From an uncultured bacterium (lineage in GTDB: Bacteria; Patescibacteriota; Minisyncoccia; Phycocordibacterales; UBA9973), in NCBI GenBank assembly GCA_903862375.1, contig CAIOXR010000104.1, forward strand, positions 1 through 17,356: DNA of 17,356 bases. Reading direction: 5' to 3'. Positions 6,428-15,136 of this stretch are shown here, piece after piece (the first letter of the stretch is position 1; each line of letters opens with the position of its first letter). Both the position numbers and the translations under genes were made by a program. The notes below the pieces were generated by a model. It saw only the letters and a program-made list of their open reading frames with translations. It was not told the origin of the DNA and did not search any database.

Positions 6428-7405
6428 ATGAATCTAGATATAGAACAACTTAAGAAAGATCATAAGACAAGTTATTTCGCGTTAGAATATGAGCGACTTT
6501 TAAATGAAGAAAAAAAGGTAAACGAAATGGTGGAAACAGATGAAAGTCTTAGAGAGCTTGCAGAAGAAGAAATACAAAATATTAAATTTCAAAAAGAAGC
6601 TATAGAACGACAGTTAGAAGAAATTACAAAATCTGAAAAAGAGAATGAAGAATTTCCAAATGAAATAGTATTAGAAGTTAGAGCGGGAGCAGGAGGGGAT
6701 GAGGCTTCACTTTTTGCTTGGGAACTTGCACATATGTATGAAAGATTCTCAGAAGTGAATAAATGGAGTTGGAAAATTTTAAATGAATCTACAAGTTCTG
6801 CTGGTGGATATAAGGAAGCATCTATAGAAGTTAAGGGAAAAGATGTATATAAACTTCTTAGATATGAGACCGGTGTACACAGAGTTCAAAGAATTCCTGC
6901 AACAGAGAAGAATGGACGTATACACACTTCAACTGCTTCAGTTGCTATCCTTCCACTAAAGAAAAAAACAACAATAGTTATAAATCCAGCTGATTTAGAA
7001 ATTGAGTATTCACGATCGGGGGGTGCAGGAGGGCAAAATGTCAATAAAGTTGAAACTGCAGTTCGTTTAATTCATAAGCCGACGGGAGAAGATGTGCGTT
7101 GTACTACAGAGAGAAACCAACTTGGGAATAGAGAAAAAGCTATGATGATGCTTACTTCAAAGCTTCAAATGATGAAAGATGAAGAAGAAGCAAAGAAATA
7201 TTCTGGAGATCGTAAGGCCCAAATAGGTACGAATGATAGAAGTGAGAAAATTCGTACATATAATTTTCCTCAAGATAGAGTTACTGATCATCGTATTAAG
7301 CAATCATGGTCAAATATACCTGGAATAATGGATGGAAATATAAATAGAATAATTGATGCACTTGCAAACGGACAAATGGGGGATGAAGAAGAAACAGAAG
7401 ATTGA
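6428..7405 (+). CDS. prfA: Peptide chain release factor 1
   Basis: This 325-residue class I release factor recognises UAA and UAG on the ribosome and triggers release of the finished protein. The catalytic GGQ lies in [15 protein letters not shown], and the stop-codon-reading tripeptide is PAT in [10 protein letters not shown]. PxT is the RF1 type, whereas RF2 has SPF there. The acidic block [14 protein letters not shown] is also typical. The protein is somewhat shorter than the roughly 360 residues usual for RF1, mainly because its N-terminal helical domain is reduced. Its own stop is TGA, the only TGA stop in this window, so finishing RF1 requires RF2. Confidence 0.95.
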   Translation: MNLDIEQLKKDHKTSYFALEYERLLNEEKKVNEMVETDESLRELAEEEIQNIKFQKEAIERQLEEITKSEKENEEFPNEIVLEVRAGAGGDEASLFAWELAHMYERFSEVNKWSWKILNESTSSAGGYKEASIEVKGKDVYKLLRYETGVHRVQRIPATEKNGRIHTSTASVAILPLKKKTTIVINPADLEIEYSRSGGAGGQNVNKVETAVRLIHKPTGEDVRCTTERNQLGNREKAMMMLTSKLQMMKDEEEAKKYSGDRKAQIGTNDRSEKIRTYNFPQDRVTDHRIKQSWSNIPGIMDGNINRIIDALANGQMGDEEETED

Positions 7406-7425
7406 TTGCTATTATTTTGTATCTC

Positions 7426-7434
7426 TGGTATAAT
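7426..7434 (+). promoter_or_regulatory. Extended -10 promoter upstream of the RRM gene
   Basis: TGGTATAAT is a perfect extended -10. The predicted start near 7441 leaves a leader of about 149 nt before the ATG at 7590, unlike the leaderless genes around it. Confidence 0.6.
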
Positions 7435-7440
7435 TGTGAA

Positions 7441-7589
7441 AGTAGTTAGATATGTCTAGATTTGTTTCATTCTTCGTGTGCAAACATTGAGGCATGTAAA
7501 TGAAAATCGGAAATAGCGATTACATTTATAAATTAGTTTTCTTCAAGTAGTAGATATGAAAGTATCTCTATGAGAATACATTGTCATAT
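7441..7589 (+). promoter_or_regulatory. Structured 5' leader of the RRM gene
   Basis: The leader contains a two-part hairpin: TAAATG (7497-7502) with CATTTA (7523-7528), and AATCG (7505-7509) with CGATT (7517-7521). A smaller stem, GTATCTC with GAGAATAC (about 7562-7579), lies just before the start. A near-repeat, AGTAGTTAGATATG at 7441 and AGTAGTAGATATG at 7546, brackets it. It may mediate autoregulation or temperature response; this is inference. A weak TACATT at 7577-7582 could give an alternative leaderless start. Confidence 0.4.
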
Positions 7590-7874
7590 ATGGCAAAAAA
7601 GTTGTATGTAGGTGGTCTTCCTTATAAGACTACCAACGAAGAGCTTAAAGCTCTTTTCAGTGCTGCAGGAGCGGTCGCTTCAGCAACCATTATTATGGAT
7701 AAAATGACTGGCCGTTCAAAAGGTTTCGGTTTCGTAGAAATGGAAAACGATTCTGACGCAGCTACAGCTATCTCTATGTTTGATGGTAAGGACTTCGAAG
7801 GAAGAAACCTTACAGTTAACGAAGCTCGTCCTATGGAAGAGCGTCCACAGAATGGTGGTGGTTTCCGCAGATAA
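7590..7874 (+). CDS. Small RRM-domain RNA-binding protein
   Basis: A 94-residue protein consisting of one RNA recognition motif. RNP2 is KLYVGGLP near residues 4-11, and RNP1 is RSKGFGFVEM near residues 43-52, with the aromatic residues that stack on single-stranded RNA. A short Gly/Arg tail (NGGGFRR) ends it. The start is the ATG at 7590; the in-frame TTG at 7581 would add three residues and has no support. Codons are noticeably richer in C/G-ending choices than in the neighbouring unknown genes, suggesting high expression. Single-RRM proteins of this type act as RNA chaperones or cold-response factors in bacteria. The gene has its own promoter, leader and terminator. Confidence 0.93.
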   Translation: MAKKLYVGGLPYKTTNEELKALFSAAGAVASATIIMDKMTGRSKGFGFVEMENDSDAATAISMFDGKDFEGRNLTVNEARPMEERPQNGGGFRR

Positions 7875-7890
7875 TTAACTTTATCTAAAG

Positions 7891-7930
7891 AACAAAAATT
7901 CCTTACTCGTAAGAGTGAGGGATTTTTGTT
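7891..7930 (+). terminator. Intrinsic terminator of the RRM gene
   Basis: An 18-bp stem (7891-7908 with 7913-7930) encloses a GTAA tetraloop, with two G-T wobbles. The core CCTTACTC/GAGTGAGG is followed by ATTTTTGTTT. Its last base coincides with the first base of the -35 box of the next promoter. Confidence 0.88.
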
Positions 7931-7958
7931 TGCAAAATAGGTATTTTTTTGCTATAAT
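7930..7958 (+). promoter_or_regulatory. Strong promoter of tRNA-Ile and the ATP synthase operon
   Basis: TTGCAA (7930-7935), a 17-bp spacer and TATAAT (7953-7958) with an extended TGC just upstream make this the best conventional promoter in the left two thirds of the window. Transcription should start near 7965, about 27 nt before the tRNA. I see no other promoter before atpZ. Confidence 0.85.
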
Positions 7959-7991
7959 TCCTATGTTCTTTTTAATATTTTAAAAAATATA

Positions 7992-8063
7992 GCGTGTGTA
8001 GTTCAGTGGTAGAACGCTGTCCTGATAAGACAGAGGTCCTTGGTCCGATTCCAAGCACACGCA
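7992..8063 (+). tRNA. tRNA-Ile(GAT)
   Basis: A full cloverleaf can be drawn. The acceptor GCGTGTG (7992-7998) pairs with CACACGC (8056-8062). The D stem is GTTC/GAAC with GG in the loop. The anticodon stem CTGTC/GACAG encloses loop CTGATAA with anticodon GAT at 8024-8026. The T stem is CTTGG/CCAAG. The discriminator is A8063 and no CCA is encoded, so it must be added by an enzyme. One oddity is a T loop of TCCGATT: the base at position 55, nearly always U (pseudouridine) in elongator tRNAs, is C. All stems are perfect, so this is not a decaying pseudogene by eye. Confidence 0.95.
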
Positions 8064-8064
8064 C

Positions 8065-8086
8065 AAGGCTTTTATGCCTTTTCTTT
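8065..8086 (+). terminator. Weak terminator-like hairpin between tRNA-Ile and atpZ
   Basis: AAGGC (8065-8069) pairs with GCCTT (8076-8080) around a TTTTAT loop and is followed by TTCTTT. It begins two bases after the tRNA 3' end. With only 5 bp it is probably leaky, allowing tRNA in excess with partial readthrough into the ATP synthase genes, or it marks the tRNA processing site. Confidence 0.5.
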
Positions 8087-8088
8087 GT

Positions 8089-8343
8089 ATGAATGATAAG
8101 GATGTAGATAAAATACAGGCTCCTTGGTGGAGAGATGGTATTATAATTTTTGTAAAAGTTTCTGCATATATTGCAGTTCCGGTAATTCTTACTTCATATG
8201 TTGGAAAATATTTTGATCAAAAGAATAATTCTGGTAATTTATATTTTTTTATTTTTATCAGTATCGGCTTCTTATCCACAATATATCTAATCTGGAGAGA
8301 AATGAAAATTTATAAAAATAAGATAGAAGAAAAAAATAATTAA
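8089..8343 (+). CDS. atpZ: AtpZ/AtpI-like ATP synthase accessory protein
   Basis: An 84-residue protein with two membrane helices (about residues 16-36 and 47-67) separated by the loop GKYFDQKNNSG. This matches the AtpZ (ATPase_gene1) pattern of glycine, then a Tyr/Asp pair, then a second helix. Such proteins are encoded first in many ATP synthase operons and help assemble the c ring or supply Mg2+. An in-frame ATG at 8074 lies inside the loop of the preceding hairpin and would add PFLC; the ATG at 8089 gives the usual AtpZ length. It is followed by atpB after 8 bp. The family call rests on position and helix layout more than on strong residues. Confidence 0.8.
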   Translation: MNDKDVDKIQAPWWRDGIIIFVKVSAYIAVPVILTSYVGKYFDQKNNSGNLYFFIFISIGFLSTIYLIWREMKIYKNKIEEKNN

Positions 8344-8351
8344 TTTAATTT

Positions 8352-9356
8352 ATGACAACTGAAAACACGAAGGATGAACTAAATACAGTAAAAGAACAAC
8401 ATAATTTATCTGTTGATGTGAAAGAGATAGAGTCTAAACCTGCTTCAGAAGAGGTGACTACAGAATCTACTTTATTTGCTGAACCTATTGCTAATTTTGG
8501 GTCTTTTACCGTTACAAATTCACTATTTACTAGCTGGGTAGTTGTTTTTGTTCTTATTGTCATTGCTGTTATTGTTAAAACTCGTATAAAAAAGATACCC
8601 CGTGGAATCCAGAATTTATTCGAAGTAATTATAGAAGGTGCAGAAGATTTGTGTGACCAAGTTACAAGTAGTAGAGCAATCACCAATAAAGCTTTTCCTG
8701 TTGTATTTGCCGTATTTATGTTCGTGCTTTTAAATAACTGGTTTGGCATCTTACCACTTGGTGGTTTTGGTTTAGTAGAAACACTTGAACACGGCAAAGT
8801 ATTTATCCCATTGTTTAGAAGTGGAACAGCAGATATAAATGGAACTTTACCTTTAGCTATCATGTCAGTCATAGGTGCAAATATATTCGGTATCATTTCT
8901 ATCGGCCTCTGGAAAACTATCAATAAATATGTTAATCTAAAAGCGCTCGGTAGTATATTTACAAAAATAAAGAAAGATCCTTCAGTTCTTATGACAGCTC
9001 CTATAATGTTTGCTGTAGGAATTCTTGAGCTTGTAGGTGAATTTGCTAAAATAGCCTCACTTTCTTTCCGTCTTTTTGGTAATGTATTTGCCGGAGAAGT
9101 TTTACTGGCTTCGATGGGTGCTATAGTTGCATATGTCTTACCTACACCATTTTTACTTTTAGAAGTATTAGTAGGAGTTATACAAGCATTCATTTTTGCC
9201 ATTTTAACACTTGTTTATTATACAATCTCAAGCATGGATCATGATGAAGATCATGACGAAAAGCATGAGAGTAATAAAGAGGCTAAATTCAGTGACACTG
9301 GATCGCCTGACATTTCAAAAGAAGTGTTTGAGGGAGAATTAAGTGGAGTACATTAA
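8352..9356 (+). CDS. atpB: ATP synthase F0 subunit a
   Basis: This 334-residue integral membrane subunit forms the two proton half-channels beside the c ring. Hydrophobic helices lie at about 61-76, 113-134, 165-187, 212-230, 243-262 and 267-292. The essential arginine is Arg240 in SLSFRLFGNVFAGE, the hallmark of the family, and Gln278 in VIQAFIFA matches the second conserved polar position. The protein is longer than typical (about 250-270). It has a roughly 50-residue charged N-terminal tail, and after the last helix an extension of about 42 residues rich in Asp, His and Glu. Second structural gene of the operon; no Shine-Dalgarno upstream. Confidence 0.95.
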   Translation: MTTENTKDELNTVKEQHNLSVDVKEIESKPASEEVTTESTLFAEPIANFGSFTVTNSLFTSWVVVFVLIVIAVIVKTRIKKIPRGIQNLFEVIIEGAEDLCDQVTSSRAITNKAFPVVFAVFMFVLLNNWFGILPLGGFGLVETLEHGKVFIPLFRSGTADINGTLPLAIMSVIGANIFGIISIGLWKTINKYVNLKALGSIFTKIKKDPSVLMTAPIMFAVGILELVGEFAKIASLSFRLFGNVFAGEVLLASMGAIVAYVLPTPFLLLEVLVGVIQAFIFAILTLVYYTISSMDHDEDHDEKHESNKEAKFSDTGSPDISKEVFEGELSGVH

Positions 9357-9378
9357 TTTAAAGGTCAATCATTATTAA

Positions 9379-9609
<231 letters not shown>

Positions 9610-9667
9610 TTTTACTATTTACATCTGGTTGTTTGTATTTTAATCTGTTTGAATTTCTATCATTCAC

Positions 9668-9726
9668 TGAGACTAAGATATCTCAAATAACTAGGAGTAA
9701 GGAGTATAAACTTCTTGTTTTGTTTT
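9668..9726 (+). promoter_or_regulatory. Terminator-like hairpins between atpE and atpF
   Basis: AAGGAGT (9699-9705) pairs with ACTTCTT (9710-9716), 7 bp with one wobble and an ATAA loop, and is followed by GTTTTGTTTT. A small stem TGAGA/TCTCA (9668-9685) precedes it. The placement suggests partial termination or a 3' stabilising end that raises c-subunit mRNA over the downstream genes. No reading frame of note is present in 9610-9753. Confidence 0.5.
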
Positions 9727-9753
9727 AAAAATTAGCAATTAATTATTTTAACC

Positions 9754-10245
9754 ATGGATTCATTTATTGAGACATTTCACATAGACTGGAAAATTATAAT
9801 CGCACAAGGTGTTAACTTTATAATTGTTCTTTTTGTTTTAAATTATTTAATAGTTAAGCCTCTAAAAAAATTAATGAAAGAGAGATCTCTTACTATAATT
9901 GGTGGTTTAAATGATGCAAAGTTGAATAAGGAATTACTTTCAAATACTCAAAAAGAGTATGATATAGTTTTGAATAAAGCAAAAATGGAAGCTCATACTT
10001 TGTATCAAGAAGGTAAAGTTGAAGCTGAAAATAAAAAGAGGAAAATGATTGAAGATGCCAAAGAAGAAGTTGACCTAATGATTCAAAATGGTAAAAAAGC
10101 ATTAGAAGTAGAAAAGATAAAGATAATAGATGAAGCCAAGCAGGAGATAGTCTCACTTGTAGTTAGAGCTACAGAAAAGTTACTTGAAACTCATAAAGAT
10201 GAGAATTTTGATGATAAAGCATTAGAACAAATAAAGAAAATATAA
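9754..10245 (+). CDS. atpF: ATP synthase F0 subunit b
   Basis: A 163-residue peripheral-stalk subunit. A single membrane helix spans about residues 14-35 (IIIAQGVNFIIVLFVLNYLI), followed by the short basic turn KPLKKLMKER, then a long charged helix of about 110 residues that forms the dimeric stator arm reaching delta. Length and layout match the family (about 156-170). Start at the ATG 9754 gives a short N-terminal tail of about 12 residues, as usual. It ends 9 bp before atpH. Confidence 0.93.
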   Translation: MDSFIETFHIDWKIIIAQGVNFIIVLFVLNYLIVKPLKKLMKERSLTIIGGLNDAKLNKELLSNTQKEYDIVLNKAKMEAHTLYQEGKVEAENKKRKMIEDAKEEVDLMIQNGKKALEVEKIKIIDEAKQEIVSLVVRATEKLLETHKDENFDDKALEQIKKI

Positions 10246-10254
10246 TTATATTTT

Positions 10255-10662
10255 ATGGCAAGTATTTCAACTAAAAATTTAGCTCAAGCGATATATGAAT
10301 CTACCCTAGATAAAGAGGGATCTAGTTTAGATCAAATACTTGAGAAAAGTATAATATTTATGCGGGATAAGAATTTATTTAGTAGAAAAGAAGAGATATT
10401 ACAATCACTTGAAAATATAATAAACAAAGAGAGTGGAACAATAAAAGCTAAATTAACTTCAAATGAAAAATTAAAAGATAAAAATAAGAAAGAGATTGAA
10501 GAGTTCATAAAGAAAAAGTATAAAGCAAAGGAGGTATCGATAGAAATGAAAGAGGACAGCAAATTACTCGGAGGAATAAAATTAGAAATAGGAGATGACA
10601 TCATAGATACAACATTATCAAACAAGTTACATCAATTACAAGATTATTTAATAAAAAACTAG
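10255..10662 (+). CDS. atpH: ATP synthase F1 subunit delta (short form)
   Basis: A 135-residue delta subunit that joins the stator arm to the top of the alpha-beta head. The C-terminal signature is clear: LLGGIKLEIGDDIIDTTLSN, corresponding to the family's GG-x-x-x-x-x-G-x-x-x-x-D-x-S block near the end. The N-terminal helical domain begins normally (a SISTKNLAQAIYEST stretch) but is much reduced: the whole protein is about 40 residues shorter than the roughly 177 typical of other bacteria. The position between atpF and atpA confirms identity. Only 3 bp separate its stop from atpA. Confidence 0.9.
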   Translation: MASISTKNLAQAIYESTLDKEGSSLDQILEKSIIFMRDKNLFSRKEEILQSLENIINKESGTIKAKLTSNEKLKDKNKKEIEEFIKKKYKAKEVSIEMKEDSKLLGGIKLEIGDDIIDTTLSNKLHQLQDYLIKN

Positions 10663-10665
10663 TAT

Positions 10666-12171
10666 ATGGCTACCAAAAATCACATTGTAGAAAATTTAAG
10701 AAAACAAATAGAGAAATTCCAAACTGATACAAAAGTTGAAAAGATTGGACACGTAGTTGAGATATTTGATGGTATTGCACGAGTATCTGGTCTTTCTGAT
10801 CTGAAAGCATCAGAAATGGTGACTTTCGAAAGTGGTGCGACTGGTGTTGCTTTGAACCTTGAAGAAGATACTGTAGGTATCATTATTCTTGGAGATTTTT
10901 CAAAAATTCATGAAGGTGAAGTTGTGAAAGCTACAGGTCAAATACTTTCTGTTCCAGTTTCAGATAAGCAAATCGGTAGAGTGCTTAATGCTTTAGGAGA
11001 ACCAATAGATGGAAAAGGAGATATTAAAACTGACAAGAGAAATCCAGTTGAGAAAGTTGCGCCTGGAGTTATTACTCGTCTTTCAGTTGATCAACCAGTT
11101 CAGACCGGTATTAAAGCTATCGATGCTCTTATCCCTATCGGTCGTGGACAACGCGAGCTTATAATTGGAGATAGACAGACAGGAAAGACAGCTATTGCTA
11201 TCGATACTATCTTAAACCAGAAAGGTCAAGATATGATCTGTGTATATGTGTCAATCGGTCAGAAAGATTCTAAGCTTCGTAAGCTAGAAACAAGATTAGA
11301 AGAAGGTGGAGCAATGGCATATACTATCATTGTTTCGGCTGGTGCATCTGAACCGGCAGCTTTAGCATATATTGCTCCTTATACAGGTGTATCTATTGCT
11401 GAATATTTTATGGATCAAGGGAAAGATGTTTTGATAATTTACGATGATCTTTCCAAGCATGCTGTCGCTTACCGTGAAATATCACTCTTGCTTCGTCGTC
11501 CACCAGGCCGTGAAGCTTATCCTGGAGATGTTTTCTATTTGCACTCTCGTTTACTTGAACGTGCATGTAGAAGGAATAAAGAATACGGTGGTGGCTCTAT
11601 CACAGCATTGCCAATTATTGAAACTCAAGCTGGTGACGTATCTGCATATATTCCTACAAACGTTATTTCTATTACTGATGGACAGATATTCCTTGAGACA
11701 GATTTGTTCTATAAAGGTATTCGTCCTGCTGTAAACGTCGGACTTTCAGTTTCTCGTGTAGGAGGAACAGCCCAGATAAAAGCTATGAAGAAAGTTGCTG
11801 GTAAGATCAAGCTTGAACTTGCTCAATATCGTGAGCTTGAAGCTTTCTCACAATTCGGTTCTGATTTGGATGAAGGTACAAAAAGACAACTAGAAAGAGG
11901 TAAGAGAGCAGTCGAAGTGCTTAAGCAACCTCAGTACGCACCCGTAGGAACTGTAGACCAGATAGTAACTCTCTACGCTCTTATCAATGGATTTATAGAT
12001 GAAGTTAAAATTGATAAAGTAAAAGAATTTGAAATAGGTTTAGCAGAGTATGCCAATATGAATGCAAAAACATTTTACAAAGAAGTTACTGAGACTCGTA
12101 TGTGGACAGATCTAGGTGAAGCAGAATTAAAGAAAGTAATAGGTGAATTCGTAGTAAATTTTAATAGATAA
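10666..12171 (+). CDS. atpA: ATP synthase F1 subunit alpha
   Basis: A 501-residue non-catalytic nucleotide-binding subunit, three copies of which alternate with beta in the head. An N-terminal beta-barrel is followed by the nucleotide domain with Walker A GDRQTGKT at 168-175 and Walker B in [14 protein letters not shown]. The arginine-finger segment is [11 protein letters not shown]-terminal helical domain with [14 protein letters not shown] closes the protein. Length is normal (about 500-513). Gene spacing of 3 bp upstream and 4 bp downstream indicates tight coupling within the operon. Confidence 0.97.
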   Translation: MATKNHIVENLRKQIEKFQTDTKVEKIGHVVEIFDGIARVSGLSDLKASEMVTFESGATGVALNLEEDTVGIIILGDFSKIHEGEVVKATGQILSVPVSDKQIGRVLNALGEPIDGKGDIKTDKRNPVEKVAPGVITRLSVDQPVQTGIKAIDALIPIGRGQRELIIGDRQTGKTAIAIDTILNQKGQDMICVYVSIGQKDSKLRKLETRLEEGGAMAYTIIVSAGASEPAALAYIAPYTGVSIAEYFMDQGKDVLIIYDDLSKHAVAYREISLLLRRPPGREAYPGDVFYLHSRLLERACRRNKEYGGGSITALPIIETQAGDVSAYIPTNVISITDGQIFLETDLFYKGIRPAVNVGLSVSRVGGTAQIKAMKKVAGKIKLELAQYRELEAFSQFGSDLDEGTKRQLERGKRAVEVLKQPQYAPVGTVDQIVTLYALINGFIDEVKIDKVKEFEIGLAEYANMNAKTFYKEVTETRMWTDLGEAELKKVIGEFVVNFNR

Positions 12172-12175
12172 AAAA

Positions 12176-13087
12176 ATGGCAGGAACAAAAGAAATAAAAC
12201 AAAGAATAAAGAGTGTGAAGAACACAAAGAAGATTACAAAAGCGATGGAACTCGTAGCGGCTTCAAAGATGAAACGAGCTATCTCTAAGGCTGTCTCTTC
12301 TCGTTTGTATGCAAGTTATTCTTGGGAACTTTTGACTTCATTATCAGAAAGATTAGATGAGACTACAAGTCCTTTCTTTAAAGAAGTAGTGGGTAGTAAA
12401 CAGAAAACTCTTTTCGTACTTATTACTTCAAATGGAGGACTTTGTGGAGCATATAATTCTCAAATAATAAAGAAAAGTATATCTGTATTAAAGCAAATAA
12501 ATCAAAATGAAATAGATATAATAAGTATAGGAAAGAAGGGTGACCATGCTATCAGACGTACAGGTGGGTCAGTAATAGCTTCATTCCTTGATCTTCCAGA
12601 TAATAGTAGCTTGTCAGATATGCTTCCACTTTCTAAAATTATTCTCGATGAATTTAAAACTGGTAAGTATAAGAAGGTATATATTGCTTATACTGATTTC
12701 ATCTCAGCTTTAAATCAAAAACCAAATGTTAAACAATTACTTCCGATAACAAAGCAAGATATAAAAGAATTAATGGGTGCATTAGGTGAGAATAAAGAAA
12801 ATATAATAATAGAAAAAAACAAAAAGCAAACACCATATATTTTTGAAGGAGATATGAATACGATTATAGAATCCTTGGCCGAGAAGTTAGTCCGAATGCA
12901 GATATATCATATGATACTTGAATCAAGTGCTTCGGAACAATCTTCAAGAATGATGGCGATGAAGAATGCATCGGAAGCAGCAGGGGAAATGATAGATAGT
13001 CTTACATTAATGTTCAACAAGGCCCGTCAGGCAAGTATTACCCAAGAGATATCAGAAATAAGTGCAGGTATGGCAAGTGTGAATTAA
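12176..13087 (+). CDS. atpG: ATP synthase F1 subunit gamma
   Basis: The 303-residue central rotor shaft. The N-terminal helix starts AGTKEIKQRIKSVKNTKKIT and continues KAMELVAASKMKRA, the family signature. The C-terminal helix contains MMAMKNASEAAGEMIDSL and ARQASITQEISEI, also diagnostic. These two helices form the coiled coil inside the alpha-beta ring. The protein is slightly longer than the usual 285-290 residues; the extra length lies in the middle domain around the Lys/Asn-rich stretch near residues 200-215. It starts 4 bp after atpA with an A run and no Shine-Dalgarno. Confidence 0.96.
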   Translation: MAGTKEIKQRIKSVKNTKKITKAMELVAASKMKRAISKAVSSRLYASYSWELLTSLSERLDETTSPFFKEVVGSKQKTLFVLITSNGGLCGAYNSQIIKKSISVLKQINQNEIDIISIGKKGDHAIRRTGGSVIASFLDLPDNSSLSDMLPLSKIILDEFKTGKYKKVYIAYTDFISALNQKPNVKQLLPITKQDIKELMGALGENKENIIIEKNKKQTPYIFEGDMNTIIESLAEKLVRMQIYHMILESSASEQSSRMMAMKNASEAAGEMIDSLTLMFNKARQASITQEISEISAGMASVN

Positions 13088-13092
13088 ATTAA

Positions 13093-14472
<1,380 letters not shown>

Positions 14473-14479
14473 TTTATAC

Positions 14480-14600
14480 TTAGAAAGTTTTTAAATAATT
14501 CCAGAGAAATGCCTTGCGCAGGCTGTCGAGCCGAGCAGAGCAAATTTTCAACAGAAAATTATGTGTGCATTTCGAGGGAAATTATTTAAAAACTTTCTAA
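14480..14600 (+). ncRNA. Structured hairpin element, copy B, between atpD and atpC
   Basis: The outer helix pairs 14480-14502 with 14577-14600, 23 bp with one bulged A. Inside, GAAATGC (14506-14512) pairs with GCATTTC (14567-14573). The core has a GCCT/AGGC mini-stem (14511-14523), GCCGAGCA at 14530-14537, and a hairpin AATTTTC-AACA-GAAAATT (14543-14560). The core matches copy A at 6275-6397; the outer arms do not. No T run follows the right arm, so it is not an intrinsic terminator. It may affect processing, stability or epsilon synthesis. Confidence 0.7.
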
Positions 14601-14614
14601 AATAACAAAAAAAT

Positions 14615-15061
14615 ATGTCAAAACTATTACAACTTAAAATTGTTACTCCTGAGAAATTAATTCTTGAAGAATTAGTTGAACATGTTTCTATTCCTACCAA
14701 AGAAGGAGAGATAACTATTCTTGCAGATCATATACCTCTTATTGCTCCTCTTTCTACTGGAGATATAGTTGCATATGTAAATGGTGAACATTTACCTATA
14801 GCAGTCGTTGGAGGATTTGTTGAAATAAAAACAAATGAAAAAGGTCAAACTGAAGTTGCCATATTGGCTGATTTTGCTGAACATGTAGGAGACTTGTCAG
14901 ATGAAGTAATTGAGAAAGCTAAAGCGAAATCAGAAGAATTAAGAAAGCTCGCTTTGAATAATGAAGTTGTAGACTTTGAACACTTTGAATCTGAACTTGA
15001 ACGCTCTCTAAACCGTATTAAAATAGCAGATAAATGGAAAAATAGAAAATATAGAAAATAA
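14615..15061 (+). CDS. atpC: ATP synthase F1 subunit epsilon
   Basis: A 148-residue subunit that sits at the foot of the rotor and can inhibit ATP hydrolysis. The N-terminal beta-sandwich has the family pattern: IVTPEKLILEE, SIPTKEGEITILADHIPLIA, and VVGGFVEIK. The C-terminal helical hairpin with Asp/Glu/Lys-rich sequence begins near residue 92 and ends in a basic tail, KWKNRKYRK. Length is near normal (130-140). Last gene of the operon; its stop codon abuts a symmetrical terminator. Its level may be set separately by the hairpin element just upstream. Confidence 0.95.
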   Translation: MSKLLQLKIVTPEKLILEELVEHVSIPTKEGEITILADHIPLIAPLSTGDIVAYVNGEHLPIAVVGGFVEIKTNEKGQTEVAILADFAEHVGDLSDEVIEKAKAKSEELRKLALNNEVVDFEHFESELERSLNRIKIADKWKNRKYRK

Positions 15062-15100
15062 AATAAAAATCCCTTTGAAAATTTCAAAGGGATTTTTATT
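15062..15100 (+). terminator. Palindromic terminator of the ATP synthase operon
   Basis: A perfect inverted repeat with 19-bp arms (15062-15080 and 15082-15100) around one central base. The core ATCCCTTTGAAA/TTTCAAAGGGAT is followed by TTTTTATT. It starts directly after the atpC stop codon and is symmetrical enough to act on both strands. Confidence 0.9.
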
Positions 15101-15119
15101 ATGAATTACAGTTTATGGA

Positions 15120-15128
15120 TGTTATAAT
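15120..15128 (+). promoter_or_regulatory. Extended -10 promoter of rarA
   Basis: TGTTATAAT, the same box as the kinase promoter, ends 8 nt before the ATG at 15137, again predicting a leaderless message. The in-frame TTG at 15128 overlaps the -10 box and is excluded. Confidence 0.7.
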
Positions 15129-15136
15129 TGAGAATT

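Noticed and set aside
8074..8088. ATG at 8074 as the start of atpZ
   Set aside because: It lies in the loop of the hairpin that follows the tRNA; the ATG at 8089 fits AtpZ length and leaves the hairpin intact.
8345..9202. A 285-codon open frame on the minus strand opposite atpB
   Set aside because: It is a composition shadow of the atpB frame, low in protein-like signal and without promoter; atpB on the plus strand shows all family motifs.
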